Source: Alteraquisediminimonas sediminicola
GTDB taxonomy: Bacteria; Pseudomonadota; Alphaproteobacteria; Sphingomonadales; Sphingomonadaceae
DNA: 64,000 nt
NCBI RefSeq assembly: GCF_019740335.1
Contig: NZ_JAHXZS010000001.1
Coordinates: forward strand, 310,001 to 374,000
Direction of reading: 5' to 3'
A model generated the notes under the pieces. That model was not told where the DNA came from, made no database searches, and saw only the letters and a list, made by a program, of their open reading frames with translations. Both the position numbers and the translations under genes were made by a program. Numbering within the stretch: the stretch's first letter is position 1; the number at the start of each line of letters is the position of its first letter. Below, piece after piece: positions 19,644-27,873 of the stretch.

Positions 19644-19703
19644 TTCATCGCTTTCCATGACAGGTCCAAGAGCCCCGATGCCAGATAGGCAACCGAAGTT
19701 CCT

Positions 19704-19925
19704 GCCCCCTCTGTCACGGAACCTGAGAGCTTTGATGACAGGAGGCAAATACATGCGCCCAATCACTTACCCCTTCGGCGGATCAGCGCAGCCTTTCAGC
19801 CGCCCAACCTCTTTCCAGAGTATCGCATTTGCCCGTGCGGTCCCTTGTGCCTGAGAGATTCCGGGGCGGTTGCTCCTTCGGCGGCGGCATGTAGGACGAA
19901 CCAACATACCACACTCTCCCGCGCG
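19704..19925 (-). ncRNA. Tandem glycine riboswitch upstream of gcvT
   Basis: On the minus strand two glycine aptamers follow one another before gcvT. Aptamer 1 (about 19925-19836) opens with GCGGGAGAGTG and has GCCGAAGGAGCAA (19882-19870) and CTCTCAGGCA (19857-19848). Aptamer 2 (about 19822-19704) has GCCGAAGGGGTAA (19779-19767), CTCTCAGG (19729-19722) and the closing strand GTGACAGAGGG. These are the conserved core elements of the glycine riboswitch. It is expected to turn on the cleavage operon when glycine is plentiful. I see no T-run terminator between aptamer 2 and the start codon. Confidence 0.93.
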
Positions 19926-19992
19926 GTCAGCGATGTTGAGTCAATTGGAGGTCAGACCGATTCGAGTCAACCTCGCATAAAGTGAAAAGCAA

Positions 19993-20463
19993 TCAGTTTG
20001 GCGTATCATCCATCGCAAACACCTCTTCCGCCTGTGCGCTAGACAGGGATCGCGCGAAGAGTTTCAGCATTTCCCCACGGCTTTTCAGCACATCTTCCAG
20101 CGTATACGCATCAAGCACACGAAAAAACGCGGCCATCGCCTCATCCAGCACCGATTGCAGCACGCAGACCGGCGAAATCAGGCAGGCATCGCAATCGAGC
20201 AGGTCCAACCGCGCCTCGGTCGAACGCACCACCGCGCCGACATTGATCTCCACCGGCAATTTCGCGAGGCGGATGCCGCCGGAACGCCCGCGCAGCGCCT
20301 CGACAAGGCCGCTGTGGGAGAGATGGTTGACCACCTTCATCAAATGATTCTGCGAAATGCGATAGACGCTGGCGACCTCATGAATCGAACACAGCCGATC
20401 CGGATGCGTGGCGAGATAGATCAGCACGCGCAGGGCATAATCGGTGTGGCGGGTTAATTGCAT
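19993..20463 (-). CDS. nsrR: Rrf2-family nitric-oxide-sensing repressor NsrR
   Basis: The 156-residue protein is an Rrf2 winged-helix regulator. The N-terminus MQLTRHTDYALRVLIYLA and the helix-turn-helix region YRISQNHLMKVVNHL match NsrR, as does the wing RGRSGGIRLAK. Three cysteines (C91, C94, C100) and D8 are in place to hold an Fe-S cluster. The spacing CX2CX5C is shorter at the first step than in E. coli NsrR (CX4CX5C). NsrR releases its targets when nitric oxide damages the cluster. It is divergent from hcp, a classic NsrR target, which supports the name. IscR is less likely because the isc/suf genes are absent. Confidence 0.86.
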   Translation of the reverse strand: MQLTRHTDYALRVLIYLATHPDRLCSIHEVASVYRISQNHLMKVVNHLSHSGLVEALRGRSGGIRLAKLPVEINVGAVVRSTEARLDLLDCDACLISPVCVLQSVLDEAMAAFFRVLDAYTLEDVLKSRGEMLKLFARSLSSAQAEEVFAMDDTPN

Positions 20464-20500
20464 AGACGGTCCCTCATCTTATCGCGTCCTATAACATATG

Positions 20501-20516
20501 TTGGTGAAGACACCAA
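20501..20516. repeat. Perfect inverted repeat near the nsrR promoter
   Basis: TTGGTG (20501-20506) and CACCAA (20511-20516) form a perfect 6+4+6 palindrome that abuts the FNR-type box. It is preceded by another short palindrome, AACATATGTT (20493-20502). It may be an operator for nsrR autoregulation; the binding protein is unknown. Confidence 0.4.
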
Positions 20517-20533
20517 TTTGATGCAGATCAAAT
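20516..20533. promoter_or_regulatory. FNR/Anr/Dnr-type box
   Basis: TTGATGCAGATCAA at 20518-20531 matches the FNR/CRP-family consensus TTGATnnnnATCAA exactly. The palindrome extends perfectly to 7+4+7 bp (20516-20533). It sits about 100 bp before the hcp start and 55 bp before nsrR, so oxygen- or NO-responsive control of one or both genes is likely. Confidence 0.8.
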
Positions 20534-20557
20534 ACAGCTTTCCAAATTGGATATATC

Positions 20558-20578
20558 AAGCATCCATTATGCATGTTT
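20558..20578. promoter_or_regulatory. Candidate NsrR operator before hcp
   Basis: AAGCATCCA and TGCATGTTT form an imperfect 9+3+9 inverted repeat (7 of 9 matching pairs) about 50 bp upstream of hcp. Its AT-rich, AAGCAT-led halves resemble the AAGATGCYTTT-type half-sites described for NsrR in enterobacteria. A second palindrome, GCATC-tgt-GATGC, lies at 20589-20601. Assignment is by resemblance only. Confidence 0.45.
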
Positions 20579-20628
20579 AAGCAACCCCGCATCTGTGATG
20601 CAAATTTAACCAACAAGGAGAGGCCATC

Positions 20629-22272
20629 ATGTATTGCGTCCAGTGCGAACAGAGCAACAAAGGTGGTTGCGCGGTCAAAGTCGGTTCCTGCGGCAAGACG
20701 TCTAACGTTGCCGATCTGCAAGATATTCTGCTCCGCCTAATGCTCGGCGTGTCGGTTTATGCCGACCGCGCGGCGCAACAGGGCGCGCGTGATGCGGAGG
20801 TCGATGCCTTTACGCCTTATGCGTGGTTCACGACCCTCACCAACGTCAATTTCGACCGGACCCGCTTCATAACCCTGATCAATCAGGCATTGGACATGCG
20901 CGACCGCGCCCGTGCGTTGGCTGAAAAAGCGGGGGCTGACCTCAGCAACCTCCCCCAGCCCGCCACTTGGGCCGTGGGCCGCAGCGAAGAAGAACTGCTC
21001 GCCGCCGCGCCGATGGTCGCTATCCAGAAAGACATGGACCGTGATGGCCCGACAGTGGTGGGCCTGCGCGCGCTCATCCTTTATGGCCTGAAAGGCACCG
21101 CCGCTTATGCCGAACATGCCCGCGTGCTGGGCAATGAAGAAGCCGCCGTCAGCGCCGGTTTCCATCGCATCGCCGCGTTTTTGGCCAGTGACCCAAGTGA
21201 TGTCGGCCAATTGGTCGCGGAATCGATGAAGGTCGGCGAGTTGAACCTCAAGGTGATGGAATTGCTTGATGCGGCCAATACAGGGCGTTTCGGCCATCCG
21301 GAAATCACCCATGTGCGCATGTCGCCGAAAGCCGGCAAATGCCTGCTCGTATCCGGCCATGACATGGGCGATCTCGAAGCCATTCTCGAACAGACCAAGG
21401 GCAAGGGCATCAACGTCTATACCCATGGCGAATTGATGCCCGCCAATGCCTATCCGGGCCTGAAGAAATATGCCCATCTCGCGGGGAATTATGGCGGCGC
21501 ATGGCAGGATCAGCAGCGCGAATTCGCCGCCTTCCCCGGCGCGATCATCATGACGTCCAACTGCCTGATCAACCCGGAAATTCGCGGCTATGCCGACCGC
21601 ATCTTCACCGCAGGCCCGGTGGGTTGGGAAGGCATTCCCCATCTCACCAATCATGATTTCTCGCCTGCCATTGCGCGTGCGCTGGAATTGCCGGGTTTTG
21701 AGGCCGATGCCTCGGAAGAAACCGTTATCGCCGGTTTTGCCCGCAACACGGTGATGGGCGTGGCCGACACGTTGCTCGACATGATCGGCAAGGGCGAGGT
21801 CAAGCACCTGTTCCTGATCGGTGGTTGCGACGGGGCGCGTCCGGGGCGCAATTATTTCCATGATCTCGCGATGGCGACGCCGTCCGACAGCCTGGTGTTG
21901 ACGCTCGGCTGCGGCAAGTTCCGCTTCAACCGCGAAGATCTGGGTGACATCAACGGCGTGCCGCGCGTGCTTGATGTGGGCCAGTGCAATGATGCCTATT
22001 CCGCCATCCAGATTGCCGTGGCAGTCGCTGGCGCATTGAATGTTGGGGTGAATGACCTGCCTTTGTCGATGGCGATCAGTTGGTTCGAGCAAAAGGCCAC
22101 GGCTGTCTTGCTGACCCTGCTTTCGCTCGGCATCCGCAACATTCACCTCGGCCCCACCCTCCCGCAGTTCCTGACCCCAGAGGTGCTGCAGGTGCTGAGC
22201 GATAATTTCGCTCTGAAGCCCACCGGCAATGTCCAGACGGATCTGGCCGGTATGCTGAAATTGGCAGCGTAA
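20629..22272 (+). CDS. hcp: Hydroxylamine reductase / hybrid cluster protein
   Basis: Hcp carries a proximal Fe-S cluster and a hybrid Fe-S-O cluster and reduces hydroxylamine or nitric oxide in the cytoplasm. The 547-residue length fits class I/II. N-terminal cysteines are C3, C6, C14 and C21 (CX2CX7CX6C), between the CX2CX8CX5C of the 4Fe-4S class and the CX2CX11CX6C of the 2Fe-2S class. Hybrid-cluster ligand motifs include SGHDMGDLEAIL, MTSNCLI, LIGGCDGARPG, TLGCGKFRFN and DVGQCNDAYSA. A strong AAGGAGAG ribosome binding site precedes the ATG. No hcr reductase gene follows, so the electron donor must be encoded elsewhere. Confidence 0.96.
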   Translation: MYCVQCEQSNKGGCAVKVGSCGKTSNVADLQDILLRLMLGVSVYADRAAQQGARDAEVDAFTPYAWFTTLTNVNFDRTRFITLINQALDMRDRARALAEKAGADLSNLPQPATWAVGRSEEELLAAAPMVAIQKDMDRDGPTVVGLRALILYGLKGTAAYAEHARVLGNEEAAVSAGFHRIAAFLASDPSDVGQLVAESMKVGELNLKVMELLDAANTGRFGHPEITHVRMSPKAGKCLLVSGHDMGDLEAILEQTKGKGINVYTHGELMPANAYPGLKKYAHLAGNYGGAWQDQQREFAAFPGAIIMTSNCLINPEIRGYADRIFTAGPVGWEGIPHLTNHDFSPAIARALELPGFEADASEETVIAGFARNTVMGVADTLLDMIGKGEVKHLFLIGGCDGARPGRNYFHDLAMATPSDSLVLTLGCGKFRFNREDLGDINGVPRVLDVGQCNDAYSAIQIAVAVAGALNVGVNDLPLSMAISWFEQKATAVLLTLLSLGIRNIHLGPTLPQFLTPEVLQVLSDNFALKPTGNVQTDLAGMLKLAA

Positions 22273-22289
22273 CCGCCATTCTCCAATAA

Positions 22290-22322
22290 AACGGCCCGGC
22301 AGTCACAAACTGCCGGGCCGTT
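22290..22322 (+). terminator. Strong hairpin terminator after hcp
   Basis: A perfect 14-bp stem (22290-22303 with 22309-22322) has a CACAA loop. It is followed by CTTCATTT on the plus strand and preceded by an A-rich stretch (AATAAA), so it can act for both hcp and the convergent lipoprotein gene. Confidence 0.85.
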
Positions 22323-22372
22323 CTTCATTTGGGGGATGCGCCAATGATCCGGCGAAACCCAAACTATGCGAA

Positions 22373-23014
22373 TCAACGCGTGGCGTTATATTTCAACTGA
22401 TCAGCCGTCAGTTGGAACCCAACCAGCAGTTCAAAGCTGGCATTGGCAAGCACAGCCTTCACCTCTGGATCGGACATCGGATCGACGGCAGCATCGTCAT
22501 CGCCCGCCTTGCGCTTTTTGTTGATCCGCTGTTCGATGGCGGGCGGCAGGCTGGCATCCGCCACTGCGACATGGGCCGAGGCGGAACCGGTGGTCGCCGC
22601 GCGTTCATCGCCCGCCGGGAAATTCAGTTCGACATTGGCGATATGCTTGGACACGATCTTGGTGCCAGCACGCATCACCGTCGCGAAATATGGCAGCGTA
22701 ATCGACCGCACACCGCTTGCATCCGTGCGACGCGCCAGCACATCAAAGCTGGTGGTGACGACAAGGTCGCTGCCTTGGGTCACGCAGGTCGACTTTACGT
22801 TCGTGATCGTCGCGACCACATCGATGGCGCGGCTATCGCGGCTGTTGGCCGGATTGAACAAGGTTACATCGCCAGTATATGCGGGAATCGCAACCGCCGG
22901 ACAGGCCGAACGCGTAATCCGCAGCCCCCCGGTTTCATCCAGCATGTCATTGCCGCCGCATCCGGCAAGGGCAGTGAGGGAGAGCATCAGGGCTAAAGTT
23001 TTGGTGGGGCGCAC
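22373..23014 (-). CDS. Lipoprotein of unknown function
   Basis: The 213-residue product starts MRPTKTLALMLSLTALAGC, a type II signal peptide with lipobox LAGC and lipidated C19. The mature part is mostly beta-strand-like with two further cysteines that could pair (SACPAVAIP and KSTCVTQG, about 37 residues apart). A Lys/Asp-rich segment (KKRKAGDDDAAVDP) lies near the C-terminus. I recognise no functional family. It is divergent from ispH with 81 bp between them and stands alone on its strand. Confidence 0.85.
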   Translation of the reverse strand: MRPTKTLALMLSLTALAGCGGNDMLDETGGLRITRSACPAVAIPAYTGDVTLFNPANSRDSRAIDVVATITNVKSTCVTQGSDLVVTTSFDVLARRTDASGVRSITLPYFATVMRAGTKIVSKHIANVELNFPAGDERAATTGSASAHVAVADASLPPAIEQRINKKRKAGDDDAAVDPMSDPEVKAVLANASFELLVGFQLTADQLKYNATR

Positions 23015-23095
23015 GTGAACATCCTTGGCGTTGTTTTGCGGTCATCATAGGAAGCCGCTTTCAAGCAGGCAAGCAATCGCGTAGAGGCAACGCCC

Positions 23096-24046
23096 ATGGC
23101 CGTCGAGAAAAAACCGCTGCAACTGATGATCGCCGCCCCCCGTGGCTTTTGTGCGGGCGTGGACCGCGCGATCCGGATCGTCGAACTTGCGATCGAAAAA
23201 TATGGTGCACCCGTCTATGTGCGCCATGAAATCGTCCACAATAAATTCGTCGTCGATGGGTTGAAGACGCGCGGCGCGATCTTTGTCGAAACGCTGGATG
23301 CGGTGCCGGATGGCGTACCGGTTGTATTTTCCGCCCATGGGGTGCCAAAGGCCGTCCCAGCCAAGGCGGAGGCGCGCGGCCTGTCCTATTTCGACGCGAC
23401 CTGCCCATTGGTCTCCAAGGTCCATAGCCAGGCCGAACGCATGGTCGAACAGGGCCGCCACATCCTGTTTATCGGCCATGCCGGGCATCCGGAAGTGATC
23501 GGGACATTCGGTCAAGTGCCGGAAGGGTCGATGACGCTCATCGAGACAGAGGAAGACGCTCGCAACGTCACTCCGGATGATGCGCACGCGCTCGGTTTTC
23601 TGACGCAAACGACCTTGTCGGTCGATGATACCGCCCAGATCATCGCGACGTTGCAACAGCGATTTACTGATATTCAAGGCCCGCGCGGCGAGGATATTTG
23701 CTACGCCACCTCCAATCGTCAGGCCGCAGTCAAGGCGATTGCCCCACAATGTCAGGCCTTTCTCGTCATCGGCGCGCCCAATTCATCGAACAGTATGCGA
23801 CTTGCCGAACTCGCGGCGCGCGAAGGTGTGAAATCGCGCCTCATCCGCCGCGCCGATGAGATCGATCTGGATTGGCTGGATGGGGTAACGTCGCTCGGCA
23901 TTACCGCCGGGGCATCTGCACCCGAAATTTTGGTGCGCGAAGTAGTCGAACATCTGGCCCAATATTTCGATGTCACCGAACAAGAAATCACAACCGCGCG
24001 CGAGACGATTTCGTTCAAGCTGCCGCGCGGCCTCGATCAGGCCTAG
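23096..24046 (+). CDS. ispH: 4-hydroxy-3-methylbut-2-enyl diphosphate reductase
   Basis: IspH (LytB) performs the last step of the MEP isoprenoid pathway, converting HMBPP to IPP and DMAPP with a 4Fe-4S cluster. The three cluster cysteines are visible in [25 protein letters not shown] and ICYATSNRQ. Histidines and the TSNR and GAPNSSNS substrate-binding motifs are intact. At 316 residues the length is normal. It heads the block ispH-thrB-rnhA, an order widespread in alphaproteobacteria. Confidence 0.97.
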   Translation: MAVEKKPLQLMIAAPRGFCAGVDRAIRIVELAIEKYGAPVYVRHEIVHNKFVVDGLKTRGAIFVETLDAVPDGVPVVFSAHGVPKAVPAKAEARGLSYFDATCPLVSKVHSQAERMVEQGRHILFIGHAGHPEVIGTFGQVPEGSMTLIETEEDARNVTPDDAHALGFLTQTTLSVDDTAQIIATLQQRFTDIQGPRGEDICYATSNRQAAVKAIAPQCQAFLVIGAPNSSNSMRLAELAAREGVKSRLIRRADEIDLDWLDGVTSLGITAGASAPEILVREVVEHLAQYFDVTEQEITTARETISFKLPRGLDQA

Positions 24047-24077
24047 AGGCTGTCATGTTTACCGTTATTTCCGAGCC

Positions 24078-24096
24078 GGGAAATGTTCCATTTCCC
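24078..24096 (+). repeat. Hairpin between ispH and thrB
   Basis: GGGAAAT (24078-24084) and ATTTCCC (24090-24096) form a perfect 7-bp stem with a GTTCC loop, 25 bp before the thrB start and upstream of its GAGGAG ribosome binding site. There is no T-run, so it is more likely an mRNA structural element than a terminator. Confidence 0.4.
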
Positions 24097-24120
24097 TCGA
24101 AATCACTCTGAGGAGCGAAT

Positions 24121-25083
24121 ATGGCCGTTTATACGCAGGTTTCCGCCGAAGCCATGTCAGCCCTGCTGGCGCAATATGATAATGCCGGGCAGTTGAAATC
24201 CGCCAAGGGCATTGCCGAAGGCGTCGAAAACACCAATTATCTGGTCGATACCGATCGCCAGCGCTTCATCCTCACGCTCTATGAAAAGCGGGTGAATGCC
24301 GATGATTTGCCATTTTTCATGGCGCTGCTCGATCATCTCGCCGCCGCAGGCTTGCCAGTGCCGCGTTTCATTCCGGACCGCAACGGGGTGCAAATCCAGA
24401 CGGTCGAGGGTCGTCCGGCCTGTTTGATTGAATTTCTGTCCGGCGTGTCGCTCTCCCATCCAAATGTCGCCCAATCACGCGCGGCGGGTGAGGCGCTGGG
24501 CCGGATGCATGATGCGGTCGGCAGCTTCCATCTGGAACGTCCGAACAGCCTCGGGCCGGAAGGCTGGAAATCTTTGGCGGTCCAATGCGGCGCCAGTCTT
24601 GATCAGATTCAGCCCGGCCTCGCCACCCGCATTGAGGATGAAATCGCCTATATCGACCGTTATTGGCCGCGCGATTTGCCGCGTTCGGTCATTCATGCCG
24701 ATCTGTTCCCGGACAATGTCCTGATGCAGGGCGACAAGGTCACCGGGTTGATCGATTTCTATTTCGCTTGTTCGGAAGTCCGGGCGTGGGATGTGGCGGT
24801 CACCCATGCCGCTTGGTGCTTTGAAAATGACGGCACCGGCTTTGATGCGGCGCGTTCGCAGGCCTTGCTCGATGGCTATGATGCGACCTTCGGCCTGTCG
24901 CAGGAGGAGCGCGCCCATTTCCTGACGCTCGCGCGCGGCGCGGCGCTGCGCTTTACGCTGACGCGGGCGTGGGATTGGCTGAACACCCCGGCGGATGCAA
25001 TGGTCACGCGCAAAGACCCCCTCGCCTTTCTCCGCCGCCTCGATTTTTACACGGATGCGACACTGGCGGATCTTGGCCTGTGA
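24121..25083 (+). CDS. thrB: Homoserine kinase (ThrB2, aminoglycoside-phosphotransferase fold)
   Basis: This enzyme phosphorylates L-homoserine for threonine synthesis. The 320-residue protein is the APH-fold form found in alphaproteobacteria, not the GHMP-kinase ThrB of E. coli. Signatures are the N-terminal [16 protein letters not shown] and [12 protein letters not shown] segments, the catalytic loop [11 protein letters not shown] and the metal-binding GLIDFYFAC. The ATG follows GAGGAGCGAAT. The last bases overlap the probable GTG start of rnhA. ThrC, the next step, is encoded at 41.5 kb in the same window. Confidence 0.95.
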   Translation: MAVYTQVSAEAMSALLAQYDNAGQLKSAKGIAEGVENTNYLVDTDRQRFILTLYEKRVNADDLPFFMALLDHLAAAGLPVPRFIPDRNGVQIQTVEGRPACLIEFLSGVSLSHPNVAQSRAAGEALGRMHDAVGSFHLERPNSLGPEGWKSLAVQCGASLDQIQPGLATRIEDEIAYIDRYWPRDLPRSVIHADLFPDNVLMQGDKVTGLIDFYFACSEVRAWDVAVTHAAWCFENDGTGFDAARSQALLDGYDATFGLSQEERAHFLTLARGAALRFTLTRAWDWLNTPADAMVTRKDPLAFLRRLDFYTDATLADLGL

Positions 25084-25102
25084 GCGATGGGCCTGTGAGC
25101 GA
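25074..25102. repeat. 15-bp-period duplication at the thrB/rnhA junction
   Basis: GGCCTGTGAGCGA occurs at 25075-25087 and again at 25090-25102, an exact 13-bp copy with a 15-bp period. It duplicates the thrB stop / rnhA start region, giving rnhA two in-frame GTG starts (25080 and 25095), each within CTGTGAGCGA. Confidence 0.85.
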
Positions 25103-25538
25103 ACGCGTCGAAATCTTCACCGACGGGGCCTGCAAGGGCAATCCCGGCCCCGGCGGCTGGGGCGCGATCATCCGCTTTGGTGCGCATGAAAAGGAAATGT
25201 CGGGCGGCGAACCGGCAACAACCAACAACCGCATGGAAATGATGGCGGTTATTCAGGCATTGGAAGCCCTCACCCGCCCTTGCGATGTCGTGGTGCATAC
25301 CGACAGCAAATATGTGCTGGATGGCATGACGAAATGGATTCACGGCTGGAAACGCAATGGCTGGAAAACCGCCGATAAAAAGCCGGTGAAAAATGGCGAA
25401 TTATGGCAGGAACTTGATCTCGCCGTCGCCCGCCACAAGGTCGAATGGGTGTGGGTGCGCGGCCATAATGGCCATGTCGAGAATGAACGCGCAGACGGGC
25501 TTGCCTCTGCCGCCGCGCATCTTCAGCGCAGTTATTGA
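25080..25538 (+). CDS. rnhA: Ribonuclease HI
   Basis: RNase HI cleaves RNA in RNA-DNA hybrids. The metal-binding D-E-D-D set is visible in [33 protein letters not shown] and ENERADGLA, and the basic handle region [12 protein letters not shown] is present. Translation starts with GTG at 25080, overlapping the thrB stop (GTGA), for 152 residues; GTG 25095 would give 147. The two starts arise from a 15-bp duplication. A longer open frame back to 24969 runs inside thrB and is not credible. Confidence 0.95.
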   Translation: MSDGPVSERVEIFTDGACKGNPGPGGWGAIIRFGAHEKEMSGGEPATTNNRMEMMAVIQALEALTRPCDVVVHTDSKYVLDGMTKWIHGWKRNGWKTADKKPVKNGELWQELDLAVARHKVEWVWVRGHNGHVENERADGLASAAAHLQRSY

Positions 25539-25540
25539 AT

Positions 25541-25567
25541 AACGGGCGTCCACATGGCACGCCCGTT
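25541..25567. terminator. Bidirectional terminator between rnhA and the SDR gene
   Basis: A perfect 9-bp stem, AACGGGCGT (25541-25549) with ACGCCCGTT (25559-25567), has a 9-nt loop and is followed by TT. It lies in the 37-bp gap between convergent genes. Confidence 0.75.
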
Positions 25568-25575
25568 TTCAGGTC

Positions 25576-26280
25576 TCAAATCCGGGTGACATTGCCCCAG
25601 ATGGCGTCATGCGCAAGATTGTTCATCAGCGCTACTGCCAACGCCTCTGCCGAACGCAAGGTCGCAGGATCTTCACCTGGAAACGCCTTTTCGCGCATCT
25701 TGGTGGCCGTCGCGCCCGGATCGATCACCGCGACCCGCACCGGCGACAGGTTCTTCACCTCTTCGCCATAGCACAAAACCAACGTTTCCAGTGCTGCCTT
25801 GGACGCGCCATAAGCCGCCCAATAGGCCCGTGGCTTGCGCCCGACCGAAGAGGTAATCGCAATCACCCGCCCCTGTTCGGATGCCCGCAGCAACGGATCA
25901 AATGCCCGCAGCAACGCCTGGTTGGCGAGGACATTGAGCGTCAGCACGCGGTTGAACTCCGCCCCGTCAATCGCCGTGACCGGCGTCAAGGTGCCGAGCA
26001 TCGCCGCATTGAGGACGATCATATCGATCACCGGCCAGCGCTGCTGCACCGCCACCGCCAGACGGGCGATGCTATCACCATCCGCCAGATCGAGCGGCGC
26101 AATCGTCGCCGTACCACCTGCCGCATGAATATCGGTTTCGACCTGCTCCAGATCGGCGCTGCTGCGCGCGACCAGAATGACATGCGCCCCGGCCCGACCC
26201 AGTTCACGCGCGATGGCCGCGCCAATGCCGCGTGAAGCGCCGGTGACGATCGCGGTCCTGCCCTTTAGTGCGAGTGCCAT
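25576..26280 (-). CDS. Short-chain dehydrogenase/reductase
   Basis: The 234-residue protein is a classical SDR. The NAD(P)-binding glycine motif TGASRGIG is at residues 14-21, the structural NAA motif near 90, the catalytic Ser in AITSSVG, and the YGASK active-site pair (YxxxK) near residues 157-161. The arginine in VARSSADL at the end of beta-2 hints at NADP preference. The substrate is unknown. Its ATG overlaps the purF stop by one base (TGATG), so it is translated as the second gene of a purF operon. No purine-related role is evident. Confidence 0.9.
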   Translation of the reverse strand: MALALKGRTAIVTGASRGIGAAIARELGRAGAHVILVARSSADLEQVETDIHAAGGTATIAPLDLADGDSIARLAVAVQQRWPVIDMIVLNAAMLGTLTPVTAIDGAEFNRVLTLNVLANQALLRAFDPLLRASEQGRVIAITSSVGRKPRAYWAAYGASKAALETLVLCYGEEVKNLSPVRVAVIDPGATATKMREKAFPGEDPATLRSAEALAVALMNNLAHDAIWGNVTRI

Positions 26281-27740
26281 CAGTGAACAGCGTCCGCGAT
26301 CAGTGACAATTGATCTGCCGGGCCGACATCATCGGCATCGGTCAAAGTCGTCGGATATTCGCCGGTAAAGCACGCATCGCAGAATTGCGGACGCGCGGCG
26401 TTGCGGCTGGCGACGCCTGCGGCCTTATAGAGGCCATCGACCGAGATGAAGGACAGGCTATCGACCTTGATATAGTCGGCCATCTCAGCGACCGTCATCT
26501 GCGCGGCCAGCAATTTCGCGCGTTCTGGCGTATCGACGCCATAATAGCAGCTATGCTTGGTCGGCGGGCTGGCGATCCGCATATGGATTTCGCGCGCACC
26601 GGCCTCGCGCAGCATCGCCACGATCTTGAGGCTGGTCGTACCGCGCACAATCGAATCATCAATCAAGACGATCCGCTTGCCGTCGATCAGCGCCTTATTG
26701 GCATTATGCTTCAGCTTGACGCCCAAATGGCGCACCTGATCGCCCGGCTGGATGAAGGTCCGGCCCACATAATGCGAACGGATGATGCCGAGTTCGAACG
26801 GGATGCCCGATTGCTGGGCATAGCCAATCGCCGCAGGGGTGCCGCTATCCGGCACCGGCACCACGAGATCGGCCTCGACCGGATTTTCAATCGCGAGCTG
26901 CGCGCCGATGCTCTTGCGGACCGAATAGACCGAGGAACCGTCGACCAGCGAATCAGGGCGCGAGAAATAGACCTGTTCGAATATGCACGGGCGCGGTGAC
27001 AAATCGCCAAAGGGGCGAATCGAACGCAGGCCCGCTTCGGACACGATCACCATTTCGCCCGGATCGATCTGACGGATAAAGCTTGCGCCCACCACGTCCA
27101 GCGCGACAGTTTCCGATGCGAAGATATAGCTGTCGCCCAATTTACCCATCACCAAGGGCCGGATGCCAAGCGGATCACGACAGGCGATCATCCCTTCCGG
27201 CGTCATGCAGATCAGTGAATAGGCTCCTTCCACCCGCTTCAACGCATCGACGAAGCGATCAAGCAGCGTACGATAATTGGAGGTCGCGACAAGGTGGATG
27301 ATGACTTCGGTATCGGAGGTCGATTGGAAGATCGACCCGCGCTTCACCAATTCGCTTTTCAGCGCGATGGCGTTCGAAATATTACCATTATGCGCAATCG
27401 CAAAGCCGCCCGACGACAAATCGGCATACAACGGCTGCACATTGCGCAGCGCGGTTTCGCCCGAGGTCGAATAACGGACATGGCCCGCCGCAACCATACC
27501 CGGCAAACGGTCGATCACTTCCGGACGGTCGAAATTGCCCGCGACATGGCCCATGGCGCGATGGCTGTGGAATTCCTTGCCATCCCAGCTGGTGATGCCG
27601 GCAGCTTCCTGCCCACGGTGTTGAAGCGCATGAAGGCCGAGGGCGACCATCGCCGCCGCGCCGGGCGCAGAGCCCCACACGCCGAAAACGCCGCACTCTT
27701 CGCGCAGCTTGTCATCGTCGAAAGGATGAGTGGTGAACAT
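26280..27740 (-). CDS. purF: Amidophosphoribosyltransferase
   Basis: PurF commits PRPP to purine synthesis using glutamine. The ATG at 27740 gives 486 residues; the frame stays open far upstream without family similarity. A 15-residue propeptide MFTTHPFDDDKLREE precedes the nucleophile C16 of the Ntn glutaminase domain. The PRPP loop VLIDDSIVRGTTS is present. Cysteines in CRDPLGIRPL, KHSCYYGV and FCDACFTGEYP match the four 4Fe-4S ligands of the Bacillus-type, oxygen-sensitive enzyme, unlike E. coli PurF. It is followed directly by the SDR gene and is divergent from hisI. Confidence 0.97.
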   Translation of the reverse strand: MFTTHPFDDDKLREECGVFGVWGSAPGAAAMVALGLHALQHRGQEAAGITSWDGKEFHSHRAMGHVAGNFDRPEVIDRLPGMVAAGHVRYSTSGETALRNVQPLYADLSSGGFAIAHNGNISNAIALKSELVKRGSIFQSTSDTEVIIHLVATSNYRTLLDRFVDALKRVEGAYSLICMTPEGMIACRDPLGIRPLVMGKLGDSYIFASETVALDVVGASFIRQIDPGEMVIVSEAGLRSIRPFGDLSPRPCIFEQVYFSRPDSLVDGSSVYSVRKSIGAQLAIENPVEADLVVPVPDSGTPAAIGYAQQSGIPFELGIIRSHYVGRTFIQPGDQVRHLGVKLKHNANKALIDGKRIVLIDDSIVRGTTSLKIVAMLREAGAREIHMRIASPPTKHSCYYGVDTPERAKLLAAQMTVAEMADYIKVDSLSFISVDGLYKAAGVASRNAARPQFCDACFTGEYPTTLTDADDVGPADQLSLIADAVH

Positions 27741-27873
27741 CAAATGGTCCCGCCTGATCGCAGTTGCAGCTACAGCCGCAATTTGGGGCTGCACGCCGAA
27801 GTTGCAAGCCCTATAGAGCGGTAAGACTGATTTGTCCTCCCCTGATTTACGCCTCTCGAACCGGAATGATTTA

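Noticed and set aside
20737-22146. A 469-codon minus-strand frame opposite hcp
   Set aside because: Antisense shadow; the hcp frame carries all expected cluster ligands and a strong ribosome binding site.
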